Positions 9,973 to 19,164 of a stretch of 64,000 nucleotides of DNA are shown here, piece after piece; position 1 is the stretch's first letter, and each line of letters begins with the position of its first letter. Made by a program: the position numbers and the translations under genes. This DNA comes from an uncultured Bacteroidales bacterium (GTDB taxonomy: Bacteria; Bacteroidota; Bacteroidia; Bacteroidales; CAIXZF01): positions 1-64,000 of the forward strand of contig CAIXZF010000063.1 of NCBI GenBank assembly GCA_903923925.1. The letters are read 5' to 3'. The notes under the pieces were generated by a model, which saw only the letters and a program-made list of their open reading frames with translations, was not told where the DNA came from and did no database searches.

Positions 9973-11697
9973 ATGAAGACCAATATTCTTGTGCTATTTA
10001 TTACACTACTCGTATTCAATAATTTACCTTCATATTCCTGCACAAACATTATTGTTACAAAAGGAGCAAGTTCCAGTGGATCAAGCATGATATCCTATGC
10101 AGCTGATTCGCATACAAGGTATGGGAGTCTGTTCTTTTACCCGGCAGCTGATTATCCCGCAGGATCAATGCTGGACATAATTCATTATGAAAACGGGAAA
10201 CTTCTTGGCAAAATCCCGGAAATCGCTCATACTTATTCTGTTGTGGGATTCATGAATGAACATCAGGTTGCAATTGGAGAAACTACTTTCGGAGGATTAG
10301 ATTCACTTGCCTCACAGCCGGGAGCTATACTCGATTATGGTTCGTTGATGAAAATTGCACTGCAAAGATCCGTCACTGCAAGAGATATGATTAAAATTAT
10401 TTCCCAGCTTGTAAATGAATATGGATATGCATCCGGGGGGGAATCATTTTCCATAAGCGATAAAAATGAGGCATGGATAATGGAAGTCATTGGAAAGGGA
10501 AAATATGAAAAGGGAGCTGTTTGGGTTGCTCTTCAGATTCCGGACGGATATATTTCAGGGCATGCAAACCAGGCAAGAATTCAAACATTTACCTTCCAGA
10601 AACAAAATAACTGGTTTGACTTGAAACAAAACTGTTTCCATTCTCCGGATGTTATCTCTTTTGCAAAAGCACACGGTTTTTATAAAGGCATTGATCTTGA
10701 TTTCAGCTTTTCAGATGTGTACAATCCAATAAATTTTGGAGGCGCCAGGTTTTGTGATGCACGCATTTGGTCTGTTTTCAGAAAAACAAATACTGAAATA
10801 CGCGAGAATGCTTTCTATACTGATTATGCGGAAGGAAAAATCTATCGTTCATCGATGTTGAATGGTAAGCCTAACGCAAACAACTTTGCCACAAACCGTT
10901 TACCACTATGGATAAAACCAGACAGCAAGATCGATTTAAAAGATGTGATGGCTTTTATGCGCGATCATTATGAAGATACTCCTCTCGATATGCGAAAGGA
11001 TTTTGGTGCTGGTCCGTTCGGACTTCCATATCGCTGGCGCCCGATGGAATTCAAAGTTGATAGTACAGAATATCTGAACGAACGTGCAATAGCAACTCAG
11101 CAAACAGGTTATGTATTTGTAGCTCAATCGCGAAGTACACTCCCCGACCCCATCGGCGGAATTTTCTGGTTTGGCGTTGATGACGCAGATGGTTGTGTTT
11201 TTGCTCCAATGTATTGTGGCATTACAGAGGTACCGGAATCCTATAAAACGGGCAATGGAACTATGATTCAATGGTCTGATAATTCGGCATATTGGACATT
11301 CAGCCTGGTGAATAACTGGGCTTACACCAGGTATAATCTCATTCATCCTGAAATAGAACTCTATCAGCAAGAACTCGAAAACAAATTCATTAAAGAAAGT
11401 GTTAGTACGGATAAGAAAGCTTTAGAAATATATAACAGTAATAAAGCGGAAGGCTTAAACTTTATTACTCAATTCTCAGTAAACACAGGAAACCAGCTTG
11501 TTAGTGACTGGATGCAATTCTTTCGTTATTTGTTTATGAAATATGTTGATGGGAATATGAAGAAAACTGCAGACAGAAAATTACTAGATAACGGAAATGG
11601 AAAGGGAATTCCTCCAAAACCAGGGCATCCGGGTTATGGTAAAAATTGGGAACGAAAAATAGTAGAAAACACCGGGACAAGGTTTATTGTTCGTTAG
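9973..11697 (+). CDS. C69-family dipeptidase
   Basis: 574 aa; signal peptide then CTNIIVTKGASSSGSSMISYAADSH with N-terminal-nucleophile Cys, FGGLDSLASQPGAILDYGSL, GESFSISDKNEAWIMEVIGKG. Confidence 0.88.
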   Translation: MKTNILVLFITLLVFNNLPSYSCTNIIVTKGASSSGSSMISYAADSHTRYGSLFFYPAADYPAGSMLDIIHYENGKLLGKIPEIAHTYSVVGFMNEHQVAIGETTFGGLDSLASQPGAILDYGSLMKIALQRSVTARDMIKIISQLVNEYGYASGGESFSISDKNEAWIMEVIGKGKYEKGAVWVALQIPDGYISGHANQARIQTFTFQKQNNWFDLKQNCFHSPDVISFAKAHGFYKGIDLDFSFSDVYNPINFGGARFCDARIWSVFRKTNTEIRENAFYTDYAEGKIYRSSMLNGKPNANNFATNRLPLWIKPDSKIDLKDVMAFMRDHYEDTPLDMRKDFGAGPFGLPYRWRPMEFKVDSTEYLNERAIATQQTGYVFVAQSRSTLPDPIGGIFWFGVDDADGCVFAPMYCGITEVPESYKTGNGTMIQWSDNSAYWTFSLVNNWAYTRYNLIHPEIELYQQELENKFIKESVSTDKKALEIYNSNKAEGLNFITQFSVNTGNQLVSDWMQFFRYLFMKYVDGNMKKTADRKLLDNGNGKGIPPKPGHPGYGKNWERKIVENTGTRFIVR

Positions 11698-11721
11698 AAA
11701 TAATTTAAAAAACTGATTAGA

Positions 11722-13194
11722 ATGTTGACAAAAACAAAAGTAACAGTTGCTAATGGCGATGGAATTGGTCCTGAAATCATGGCTGCTGTAATAAATATTC
11801 TTGAAAATGCAGGTGCAAATATTGAATACGAATTTATTGATATTGGAGAAAAGGTCTATAAGGAAGGGTTTACATCTGGTATCCGGCCTGAAGCCTGGGA
11901 TTCAATCCGGCAAAACGGCGTTTTTCTTAAAGCGCCTATAACAACACCACAGGGTGGTGGATATAAAAGTCTTAATGTAACCATTCGCAAGGCTCTCGGA
12001 CTTTTCGCCAATGTAAGGCCATCTAAGGCAATGGCGCCTTTCATCAAAACACATTACCCTAACCTGGATGTTGTTATAGTCCGCGAGAATGAAGAAGATC
12101 TTTACGCAGGAATAGAATACAGGCAGACCAACGATGTAGTGCAGGGGCTAAAACTAATAAGTTACCCCGGTTCCGACAGGATTATCCGTTATGCTTTTGA
12201 ATATTGTCGCAGCAATGGCCGTAAAAAGCTCACTTGTATGGCCAAGGATAACATCATGAAGATAACAGATGGTTTATTTACTTCACTATTCAAGGAAATT
12301 GGCAAGGAATATCCAGATATTGACCAAGATATTAAAATTATCGACATTGGCGCGGCACTTCTTGCTGAACGTCCGGAAGTGTTTGATGTAGTAGTGACTC
12401 AGAATCTTTATGGAGACATAATTTCAGATATTGTTGCCCAGGTAAGTGGTTCAGTCGGCTTAGGTGGTTCGGCAAATATTGGCCCTACAGTTTCCATGTT
12501 TGAAGCTATTCATGGTTCTGCGCCAGATATTGCAGGAAGAAATCTTGCAAATCCTTCCGGGCTTTTAAATGGGGCAATAATGATGCTGGTGCATATTGGT
12601 CAGCACAAAATTGCTGAAAAAATCATGAATGCATGGCTCAAAACAATTGAAGAAGGTATCCATACCGGAGATATTTTTGTTGAAGGTAAAAGTAAGCAGA
12701 GAGTGGGCACTCAAGAATTTGCCTCAGCTATTATTGAAAGACTTGGACAGAAACCTGAACATTTTGCAACTGTTGAATATGCCGAAGGGGGCAAGCCAAT
12801 TGTAATTGCTGAATATATCAGCAAGCCAGCAGTTAAAACCCTAATGGGTGTGGATGTTTTTGTTGACTGGAAAGGGAAAGATCCTGATGAACTTGCTTCT
12901 AAGTTAATACAAACAGCATCAGGAATCCTGAAATTAAAAATTATTACCAATAGAGGTGCTAAAGTTTATCCCGGAAATATGGAAGAAACTTTCTGCAGCG
13001 ATCATTGGCGATGTCGTTTTGTAGCACAAGATGCTAATGTTGATTACGAGACTCTGCACTACCGGCCAGTTTCCTACACTTCTGTTATGGCACTTATGTC
13101 GATCCTGCACGACCGGGGAATTGACATCATAAAAACGGAGAACCTCTACTATTTTGATGGTGAAAGAGGTTTTACTCTCGGGCAAGGAGAGTAA
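11722..13194 (+). CDS. icd: NADP-dependent isocitrate dehydrogenase (long type with C-terminal extension)
   Basis: 490 aa; NGDGIGPEIM, IVRENEEDLYAGIEYRQT, TQNLYGDIISDIVAQVSGSVGLGGSANIG, AIHGSAPDIAGRNLANPSG. Confidence 0.88.
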   Translation: MLTKTKVTVANGDGIGPEIMAAVINILENAGANIEYEFIDIGEKVYKEGFTSGIRPEAWDSIRQNGVFLKAPITTPQGGGYKSLNVTIRKALGLFANVRPSKAMAPFIKTHYPNLDVVIVRENEEDLYAGIEYRQTNDVVQGLKLISYPGSDRIIRYAFEYCRSNGRKKLTCMAKDNIMKITDGLFTSLFKEIGKEYPDIDQDIKIIDIGAALLAERPEVFDVVVTQNLYGDIISDIVAQVSGSVGLGGSANIGPTVSMFEAIHGSAPDIAGRNLANPSGLLNGAIMMLVHIGQHKIAEKIMNAWLKTIEEGIHTGDIFVEGKSKQRVGTQEFASAIIERLGQKPEHFATVEYAEGGKPIVIAEYISKPAVKTLMGVDVFVDWKGKDPDELASKLIQTASGILKLKIITNRGAKVYPGNMEETFCSDHWRCRFVAQDANVDYETLHYRPVSYTSVMALMSILHDRGIDIIKTENLYYFDGERGFTLGQGE

Positions 13195-13224
13195 TTGGCA
13201 GAAAGCAGTCGGTAGGTAATTGGT

Positions 13225-13950
13225 TTATTTCACTATTAGCTTTTTTATCTTTATTGTATTTCCACGAATGTATTTTACCAGGTAATATCCTTTTTCGAGG
13301 TGAATGATAATATCTGAATTACCTTGAATTGTATCGAATTCACTAATAATCTTACCATGAAGATTATAAATCAGAATTCTGTTGGACGAGTTTTGTATAA
13401 ATGATACAATTCCGCTTGAAGGATATGGGGAAATCTCAAAGTCATCTTTTTCTGATTGTTGCTGAATTCCTATTGTTAAATAGCCTTTACCCTCAACAGC
13501 AACCGGAAGGGGATTTGTAGACGAGGCATTGTGGCTAATATTTATAACTCCTGCTATAATTCCAGGTCGAGAAGATGTAAATGCTACATCAACTGTTTGA
13601 TTTCCACCTGCCGGAATTGTAAAATTCGCGGGAGAGGCAGAAAAATCCGGGTTAGCGGATACAATGTTGGTTATATTCAGATCGGCTGTGCCAGTGTTTG
13701 AAACAATAAGATTCTTATGATCTGTATTGTAAAGTTCTGTACTATCAAACTGTATTAAACTGGTAGCGATACTTATAGACGGGGCAGTAAATGCAGTTGA
13801 ATCTTCCATTCTCCAGATCATCCCCTGGGAACCACACACATATTGTTTATCCGGTGTTTTGAAGAAACAGAACATTCCAGAATCTCCAAGGTAATCGGTA
13901 TTCGTAAAGGTAAGTCCGCCATTTGTACTTTTGTAAATGGAATCATTTCA
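13225..13950 (-). pseudogene. 5'-truncated T9SS-cargo protein (BNR-like repeat end, choice-of-anchor domain, C-terminal sorting domain)
   Basis: Minus frame reads *NDSIYKSTNGGLTFTNTDYLGDSGMFCFFKTPDKQYVCGSQ...VSNTGTADLNI...ISPYPSSGIVSF...LEKGYYLVKYIRGNTIKIKKLIVK*; in-frame stop at 13948-13950; no signal peptide or plausible start. Confidence 0.6.
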
Positions 13951-13969
13951 TCTTTATAGAACTTTATTC

Positions 13970-15217
13970 TTAGATACTGATAGAGAATAATTTGGACATC
14001 AATAAAGCGGGAAGAAATCGAACCTTTTTATCTTTTAAATTCAAATTTTCGTTTATTAAAAATGATTTTGCAACATCAAATTCACTGTTGAAGGCATTTA
14101 ATCCTCTAAAGTGTTTTGGTCTGGCAAAATTGGTCGCTTTCACTTCTATTGACAATATTTTCAGGAAATCATTCACGATAAAATCAATTTCCAGGTTGTC
14201 ATAGGTTCTGTAGAAATTGATTTGAGTATGAGCCGGAAAACTCTTAAGAATCTCAAGCAGCACATAATTTTCAAGCAGAAAAGGATAATCTGTTCGCTGT
14301 TCAGGGGCATTCAAATTCCTTGCAATTAAATTCCTCAGGCCAGTATCCAGAAAATAGATCTTTTTCATTTTTGTAAGATTTCTTCTTCCACTACCTCCAA
14401 TTGGTTCAATTAACTTTACGATATACATCTGTTCCAGTAACAATAAATATTCATCACATTTTTTGTTAATAAGACCAGATGTACGACTTAACTCATTGAC
14501 ATTTAATAAATTTGAATTTTGAAGACTTAACAAGCGAAGCATCTTATTAAACCCAGCTACATCTTCATTCCTTACATAACTTCTGACATCACGAACGAGA
14601 TAGGTTTGGAAAATATCATTAAGAAGATTAATTTTCTCTTCACCTGAACTGGTTAAAGCCAGTCTGGGAAAACCACCATAGATAATGAAGTTTTTTAAAT
14701 GTGCAAAAAGCGTTTTATCAATTGCTGCATATTCAATATCAGGGTTATATAATCCATATTTATAAAAAGAATCTTCATCACAGAAGTTGAGATATTCTGA
14801 AAAAGACAATGAAAAGACTTCCACAATCCGGACTCTGCCAGCAAGGGATTCTTCAACTTTTTGTCTTATATCAAGACTTGAACTTCCAGAACAAAGAATT
14901 TTAAAATCCGGAAAATGATCAGTTATCAACTTTATCATCAAGGAGATATTGGGTATGAACTGAAATTCATCCAACAATAAAACACCTTTTTCTGGTAGTA
15001 AAAAAACAGAATTCATCCATGATTTTACTGAACTGAATGATTGGAATAACTCAGCATTTTCAGGATCCTGGCCATTCAGAAATTGTGTTTGTGTGTCGAA
15101 CTCATGCATCCGCATAAGCGTAGATTTACCAACTTGTCTTGCGCCTATCAATACAACAACAGGAACTAATTTAAAAGCGCTAATAATTTGTTCTTGATAA
15201 AATGGGCGAGGAATCAT
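13970..15217 (-). CDS. AAA ATPase with DUF4143 C-terminal domain
   Basis: VVVLIGARQVGKSTLM, GVLLLDEFQFIPN, ILCSGSSS, C-terminal FYRTYDNLEIDFIV...IEVKAT; start set to MIPRPFYQEQ (15217), because the longer ORF start (15277) runs through an operator-like palindrome. Confidence 0.85.
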   Translation of the reverse strand: MIPRPFYQEQIISAFKLVPVVVLIGARQVGKSTLMRMHEFDTQTQFLNGQDPENAELFQSFSSVKSWMNSVFLLPEKGVLLLDEFQFIPNISLMIKLITDHFPDFKILCSGSSSLDIRQKVEESLAGRVRIVEVFSLSFSEYLNFCDEDSFYKYGLYNPDIEYAAIDKTLFAHLKNFIIYGGFPRLALTSSGEEKINLLNDIFQTYLVRDVRSYVRNEDVAGFNKMLRLLSLQNSNLLNVNELSRTSGLINKKCDEYLLLLEQMYIVKLIEPIGGSGRRNLTKMKKIYFLDTGLRNLIARNLNAPEQRTDYPFLLENYVLLEILKSFPAHTQINFYRTYDNLEIDFIVNDFLKILSIEVKATNFARPKHFRGLNAFNSEFDVAKSFLINENLNLKDKKVRFLPALLMSKLFSISI

Positions 15218-15222
15218 AATAA

Positions 15223-15290
15223 CCCGTAAATTTATACATATTTGTACAAATTTACGCGTAATTTTACTTAAAATCAAATATTTTTACGGG
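15223..15290. promoter_or_regulatory. Operator-like palindrome upstream of DUF4143 ATPase
   Basis: cccGTAAATTTATACatatttGTACAAATTTACgcg plus a third half-site ttttACGGG at about 15282-15290. Confidence 0.45.
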
Positions 15291-15351
15291 ATAATTTAAA
15301 GAATTATACATTTCTACCAGATGCAGAAACATATCATTTTTTAATTTATGT

Positions 15352-15761
15352 TCAATATTTTAGAAGAATAACATAAACCCCTATTATTCTGAGTGATTTG
15401 CCATTCTCAAGACTTATTTTTGTATTAATTTTTGTTGATGATCTTTCAGTTAGAGTTCGCATCCTATTTGATTTATTATAAATAGACATGCCCCAGGCTT
15501 CCCAGCGTGACAATGATAGGTGCCTACCATCATGGAACACCTTTAATTACTATACATGATAAACTGGTTCTTCGAGTTGAAAATGAGCTTTTTACAAATT
15601 GAATCAGATGGTATTTTTAATTCTGCTACAGAAATACTATCCGGATAAAAGATACCAAAACAGCTTTTTTGTGCTGAAGCCGCAAAACCAAATGTTAAGC
15701 TTATTATAAGCAGAAGTATTATGGTTTTCTTTGATTTTATAATTGGTATATTCCTATACAA
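15352..15761 (-). pseudogene. Possible degraded secreted-protein gene
   Basis: 15761-15543 encodes an N-terminal signal (IILLLIISLTFGFAASAQ); the adjoining, differently framed 15540-15352 ORF resembles a T9SS tail (MSIYNKSNRMRTLTERSSTKINTKISLENGK...GVYVILL). Confidence 0.35.
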
Positions 15762-15969
15762 AGGGATTCATTTTTATCTGCATAGTACAATTTCTCTCAA
15801 ACAAAATTATTGTTTATTCTGTACAGAAATCATCATCAAATCTAAAATTTTTCAATGTTCGTATTAAGAAATAAATAGAAACAATTGTTTTAATTTCATC
15901 AAACCTTATCCTTTTGGTCAGGTCAGGATAATAAAATTTCAAGAATCAAGGTCTGAAAGACCTGAAAAT

Positions 15970-16000
15970 GAATAACCCCAGGTGAAGCCGGGGGTTATCT
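15970..16000 (-). terminator. Hairpin after the DUF2249 gene
   Basis: ATAACCCC-aggtgaagcc-GGGGTTAT; T-rich on minus strand (attcatttt). Confidence 0.55.
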
Positions 16001-16018
16001 GGTGTTCTAAATCAAACG

Positions 16019-16285
16019 CTACTTCACAAAATAGCTTACAAACAAGCCATCGACTTCTCTTGTGAAAACTTCGAGTCCAGCATCTTTTACTTTTACAATG
16101 AGAGGTTCAGGCAAAAATGGTGTTGTAAACTCCATTACTTCTCCAGCTTTCAGGCTTCCAATTAATCCAAGTACTTCTCCAACCGGATGGCCACCAGCAG
16201 CCAGGGTTGGCCTGGCATCGAAACGGATTTTAATTCTATCTGTCTGCTCCCAGATGGTCAGATTACTTTTTTCAGTTATATTCAT
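16019..16285 (-). CDS. DUF2249-like small protein
   Basis: 88 aa; DARPTLAAGGHPVGEVLGLIGSLKAGEVMEFTTPFLPEPLIVKVKDAG. Confidence 0.65.
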   Translation of the reverse strand: MNITEKSNLTIWEQTDRIKIRFDARPTLAAGGHPVGEVLGLIGSLKAGEVMEFTTPFLPEPLIVKVKDAGLEVFTREVDGLFVSYFVK

Positions 16286-16288
16286 TGA

Positions 16289-17521
16289 TTAATCATTTTT
16301 AGAATAAGATAATAATCGTTGTTCTCCTTCCAAAGCACGAAGGTGTGTAAGGTCCTGGGAATATTCAAGTGTTCCCATATAATTTCCTGCTTTGTCGCGT
16401 AAAGCAAAATACTCTATGTAGATAAAAGTGCCATGCATATTTATCCAGAAGGGAGCTCTGCTTTCTTTACCACTTTTAAAATCATCAAGAATTTTCTCTA
16501 CCACATCAACACTTGAGGGAGGATGACACATTCTGACGTCACGACCGATAATAGCCCGGCTTCTTGGAAAAATCCGATGTTCTCCCATGGAGAAGAAACG
16601 TACTTTATCATCTTTATCGACGAAAGTTACATCAATTGGCATTGTATTAAGGATGATTTCCAGTTCTTCAAGGTTGAAATTTCCGCTAGGGAACTGGATT
16701 AATCCAGGAGCAGATGTGAGTTGCTCATTATCAATCCCTTCTGGATTCCAATCAATTTGAGGATCGTAAAGGCAATATCCAAACTCCATTGTCTGAGTAT
16801 AGATATTGTACCAATCCGAATCCGAAAGTTTATCCATTGTCATTGGGAACATGATTTCCTCTTCCTTCAGAGTCATATCGCTGATGGCTTTCATGGCCGG
16901 TAAAAGTGTGTTCTCAATTATTTCAGGTAAGGCAGCTATTGCAGGAAGCACATCTGATGCCAAAGATGCTATTGCAGATTTAAGCAAAACACGGGTTTCA
17001 TCATGTTTGCCCCACATTACTTTAGGCGGGCCGGTAATTCCATAACTTTCTAGGTAAGGGAACAGAAGATATTCTTTACGTTTATAATGTTTATCAACAT
17101 CCATAAGGCTGTTAAACATTGCACGCATTTGCATCAGATAAGGAACAAGCTGATCATCAGTAAGTTTAATTGCCTGAGGAAAAAGCAGTTCAATATTATT
17201 AATTACGTTAAGCAATTCCCTGTTCTCCATTAGAAATGTATCAACAGGATGCCCTTGCGGAATTTGTTTAGCCCCTGAGTGATCGATAATTCCATCGAGC
17301 GCCATAGTATGAATGTCGCAGAATTTAAGTACTTCTTCTGCAGGCAAACCTTCATCTATTAATTCCTGTTCAACCTCCACAACTTCATCGTATGGAATTT
17401 CTTTAAGCAGAGAAACTAATCGGGTTCTAACCATATCTGGTGCTTCACCCTTGTGTAACTGCAGTATCATATGCTTAAGTAATTCCCTGCGCTTCTGTGA
17501 ATTGTTAATGAGTTCGCTCAT
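16289..17521 (-). CDS. DUF438 protein with hemerythrin-like and PAS domains
   Basis: 410 aa; QIPQGHPVDTFLMEN, DVDKHYKRKEYLLFPYLE, WGKHDETRVLLKSAIA, MTLKEEEIMFPM, PAS-like MPIDVTFVDKDDKVRFFSMGEHRIFPRSRAIIGRDVRMCHPPSSV. Confidence 0.88.
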   Translation of the reverse strand: MSELINNSQKRRELLKHMILQLHKGEAPDMVRTRLVSLLKEIPYDEVVEVEQELIDEGLPAEEVLKFCDIHTMALDGIIDHSGAKQIPQGHPVDTFLMENRELLNVINNIELLFPQAIKLTDDQLVPYLMQMRAMFNSLMDVDKHYKRKEYLLFPYLESYGITGPPKVMWGKHDETRVLLKSAIASLASDVLPAIAALPEIIENTLLPAMKAISDMTLKEEEIMFPMTMDKLSDSDWYNIYTQTMEFGYCLYDPQIDWNPEGIDNEQLTSAPGLIQFPSGNFNLEELEIILNTMPIDVTFVDKDDKVRFFSMGEHRIFPRSRAIIGRDVRMCHPPSSVDVVEKILDDFKSGKESRAPFWINMHGTFIYIEYFALRDKAGNYMGTLEYSQDLTHLRALEGEQRLLSYSKND

Positions 17522-17533
17522 TTTTTTACGATT

Positions 17534-17866
17534 TTAATTTTCTTTAATCATGATCAGCAACATCTTAAATTTTGTAATAGCATTAACTGCATGCGGATGG
17601 TTTGCAGGCATGATAATACTTTCGCCAGCAACCAGGTGGAAAGGAATGTTTTCAATAACAATTTCTGCCTCTCCTTCAATTACCTGAACCATTGCATCAA
17701 AAGGGGCTGTATGCTCACTCAATTTCTGATCTGCATCAAACGAAAAAAGAGATACATTCCCGGTATTTTTCTGGATAACCCGTTTGCTGATAATCCCATT
17801 TTCAGAATATTCAACAAGCTTGGTGAAATTTAAAATTTTTGCTGTTTCGAAAAGATTTGTTTCCAT
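17534..17866 (-). CDS. Cupin-domain protein
   Basis: 110 aa; LSEHTAPFDAMVQVIEGEAEIVIENIPFHLVAGESIIMPANHPHAV. Confidence 0.88.
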   Translation of the reverse strand: METNLFETAKILNFTKLVEYSENGIISKRVIQKNTGNVSLFSFDADQKLSEHTAPFDAMVQVIEGEAEIVIENIPFHLVAGESIIMPANHPHAVNAITKFKMLLIMIKEN

Positions 17867-17976
17867 AACATCTTAGTTTTATAAGTTTTTTCCTTGAAAT
17901 GAAATGCAAAGATAATTTTAATTCGGTATTCTATTACCTAATTGCTGTAATTATTTTTATTGTATTGATTATCTCC

Positions 17977-19164
17977 TTATATAAATTTTAATCTGACCTC
18001 TTTCAGGTATTTATCTTCCAGTATTTTGGCGATTCGTTTTACCACAGTCCTCCGGATTTCGAGTTCCACCGGCAGGCTGGGATCCTGGTGTGCAATGTTA
18101 ATTCGGGTTCCGATCAGAAATTCAATTTCGTCGCTTTCAAGGAAAAGTTTAACAATCTGATCAGCAGGACCTTTACCCAAACGGGTTGTGCTATTGTAAC
18201 GTTTGAGTATTTCAGCTACCTTTCCGAGCGTCAGTATTCCCTCAGTGATTAGATCAACTCCATCCATAAAAGACAGCGGTGGAAGGTCGGGGTCGTGAAA
18301 TTCGAAAGAATCAGTAATTTCCCGTTTTAGTTCCCTGCCAATTATCTCTACAGTTGTTGCTCCGCAGATAATCTTTTTACCGTCGTATTCTCCCACCCTG
18401 CTGGCAAGTTCCAAATCATTGTCCTTTTCAAAAGGCGGACCTGTGCAAAGCAATAATTTTCTTGGATTCCGGAAATACAGTACTGCCGCAGTAGTATCAT
18501 CTTTAGGCAGATGCTGGTCGTTTGCCGAAGACATATTAACCAATTTTAAGGCCAATCGTGCTGCTGAAATATCAGGTGTTAAAGTAATCAGTCGTTCAAT
18601 ATACTCCATGAGATTTTCACGCCCCCAGCCGAAAGGATATTTTGCAGTCCCCATTCCGGATTGAACAACTCCATCCGAACAGATTATCATTCGGTCCTCT
18701 TTCTCCGGTTTAAAACTGCAACAGCGAAGTTCCTTACCTTTCGTTTTGTCACTTAAAAGCAGAATATCAGACCAAACCGGATCATAAATCGCATTGCCTC
18801 TAAAGATTATACATTGTGGATTGTCATATTCCAGAATGCGCGTTTCGCCATCGAGTTCTATGTCGATAATGGTAAACGTTGAATAGCTAATTTGCCGCTC
18901 GCTGTCAACAGGCAATGTATTCATAATAATTTCAGCTATTTTCCTGAATTCCTTGTGTTCATTCGTAAAATTGTATGCCATTGTTGCAGTGAGGGTTGCA
19001 AGTACATTCGCTTTAATTCCATGCCCAAGACCATCAGAAAGGACAACAATAAGCCTGTTTTCTTCACGTACACGACTGGAAATAAATACATCTCCACAAA
19101 TTTTACTTTCCCAGTGATTTACATGCTGGTTGCTAATTTCGACAAATGGAAGGTCAGACATCAA
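17977..19164 (-). CDS. SpoIIE-family PP2C-like phosphatase
   Basis: 395 aa; VVLSDGLGHGIKANVLATLTA, MIICSDGVVQSGMG, DDTTAAVLYFR. Confidence 0.85.
   Translation of the reverse strand: MMSDLPFVEISNQHVNHWESKICGDVFISSRVREENRLIVVLSDGLGHGIKANVLATLTATMAYNFTNEHKEFRKIAEIIMNTLPVDSERQISYSTFTIIDIELDGETRILEYDNPQCIIFRGNAIYDPVWSDILLLSDKTKGKELRCCSFKPEKEDRMIICSDGVVQSGMGTAKYPFGWGRENLMEYIERLITLTPDISAARLALKLVNMSSANDQHLPKDDTTAAVLYFRNPRKLLLCTGPPFEKDNDLELASRVGEYDGKKIICGATTVEIIGRELKREITDSFEFHDPDLPPLSFMDGVDLITEGILTLGKVAEILKRYNSTTRLGKGPADQIVKLFLESDEIEFLIGTRINIAHQDPSLPVELEIRRTVVKRIAKILEDKYLKEVRLKFI

Noticed and set aside
10936-11370. 144-aa antisense ORF within the C69 dipeptidase gene
   Set aside because: Antisense to a well supported CDS; no independent evidence
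12711-13185. Antisense ORFs in the isocitrate dehydrogenase gene
   Set aside because: Shadow ORFs of a conserved CDS
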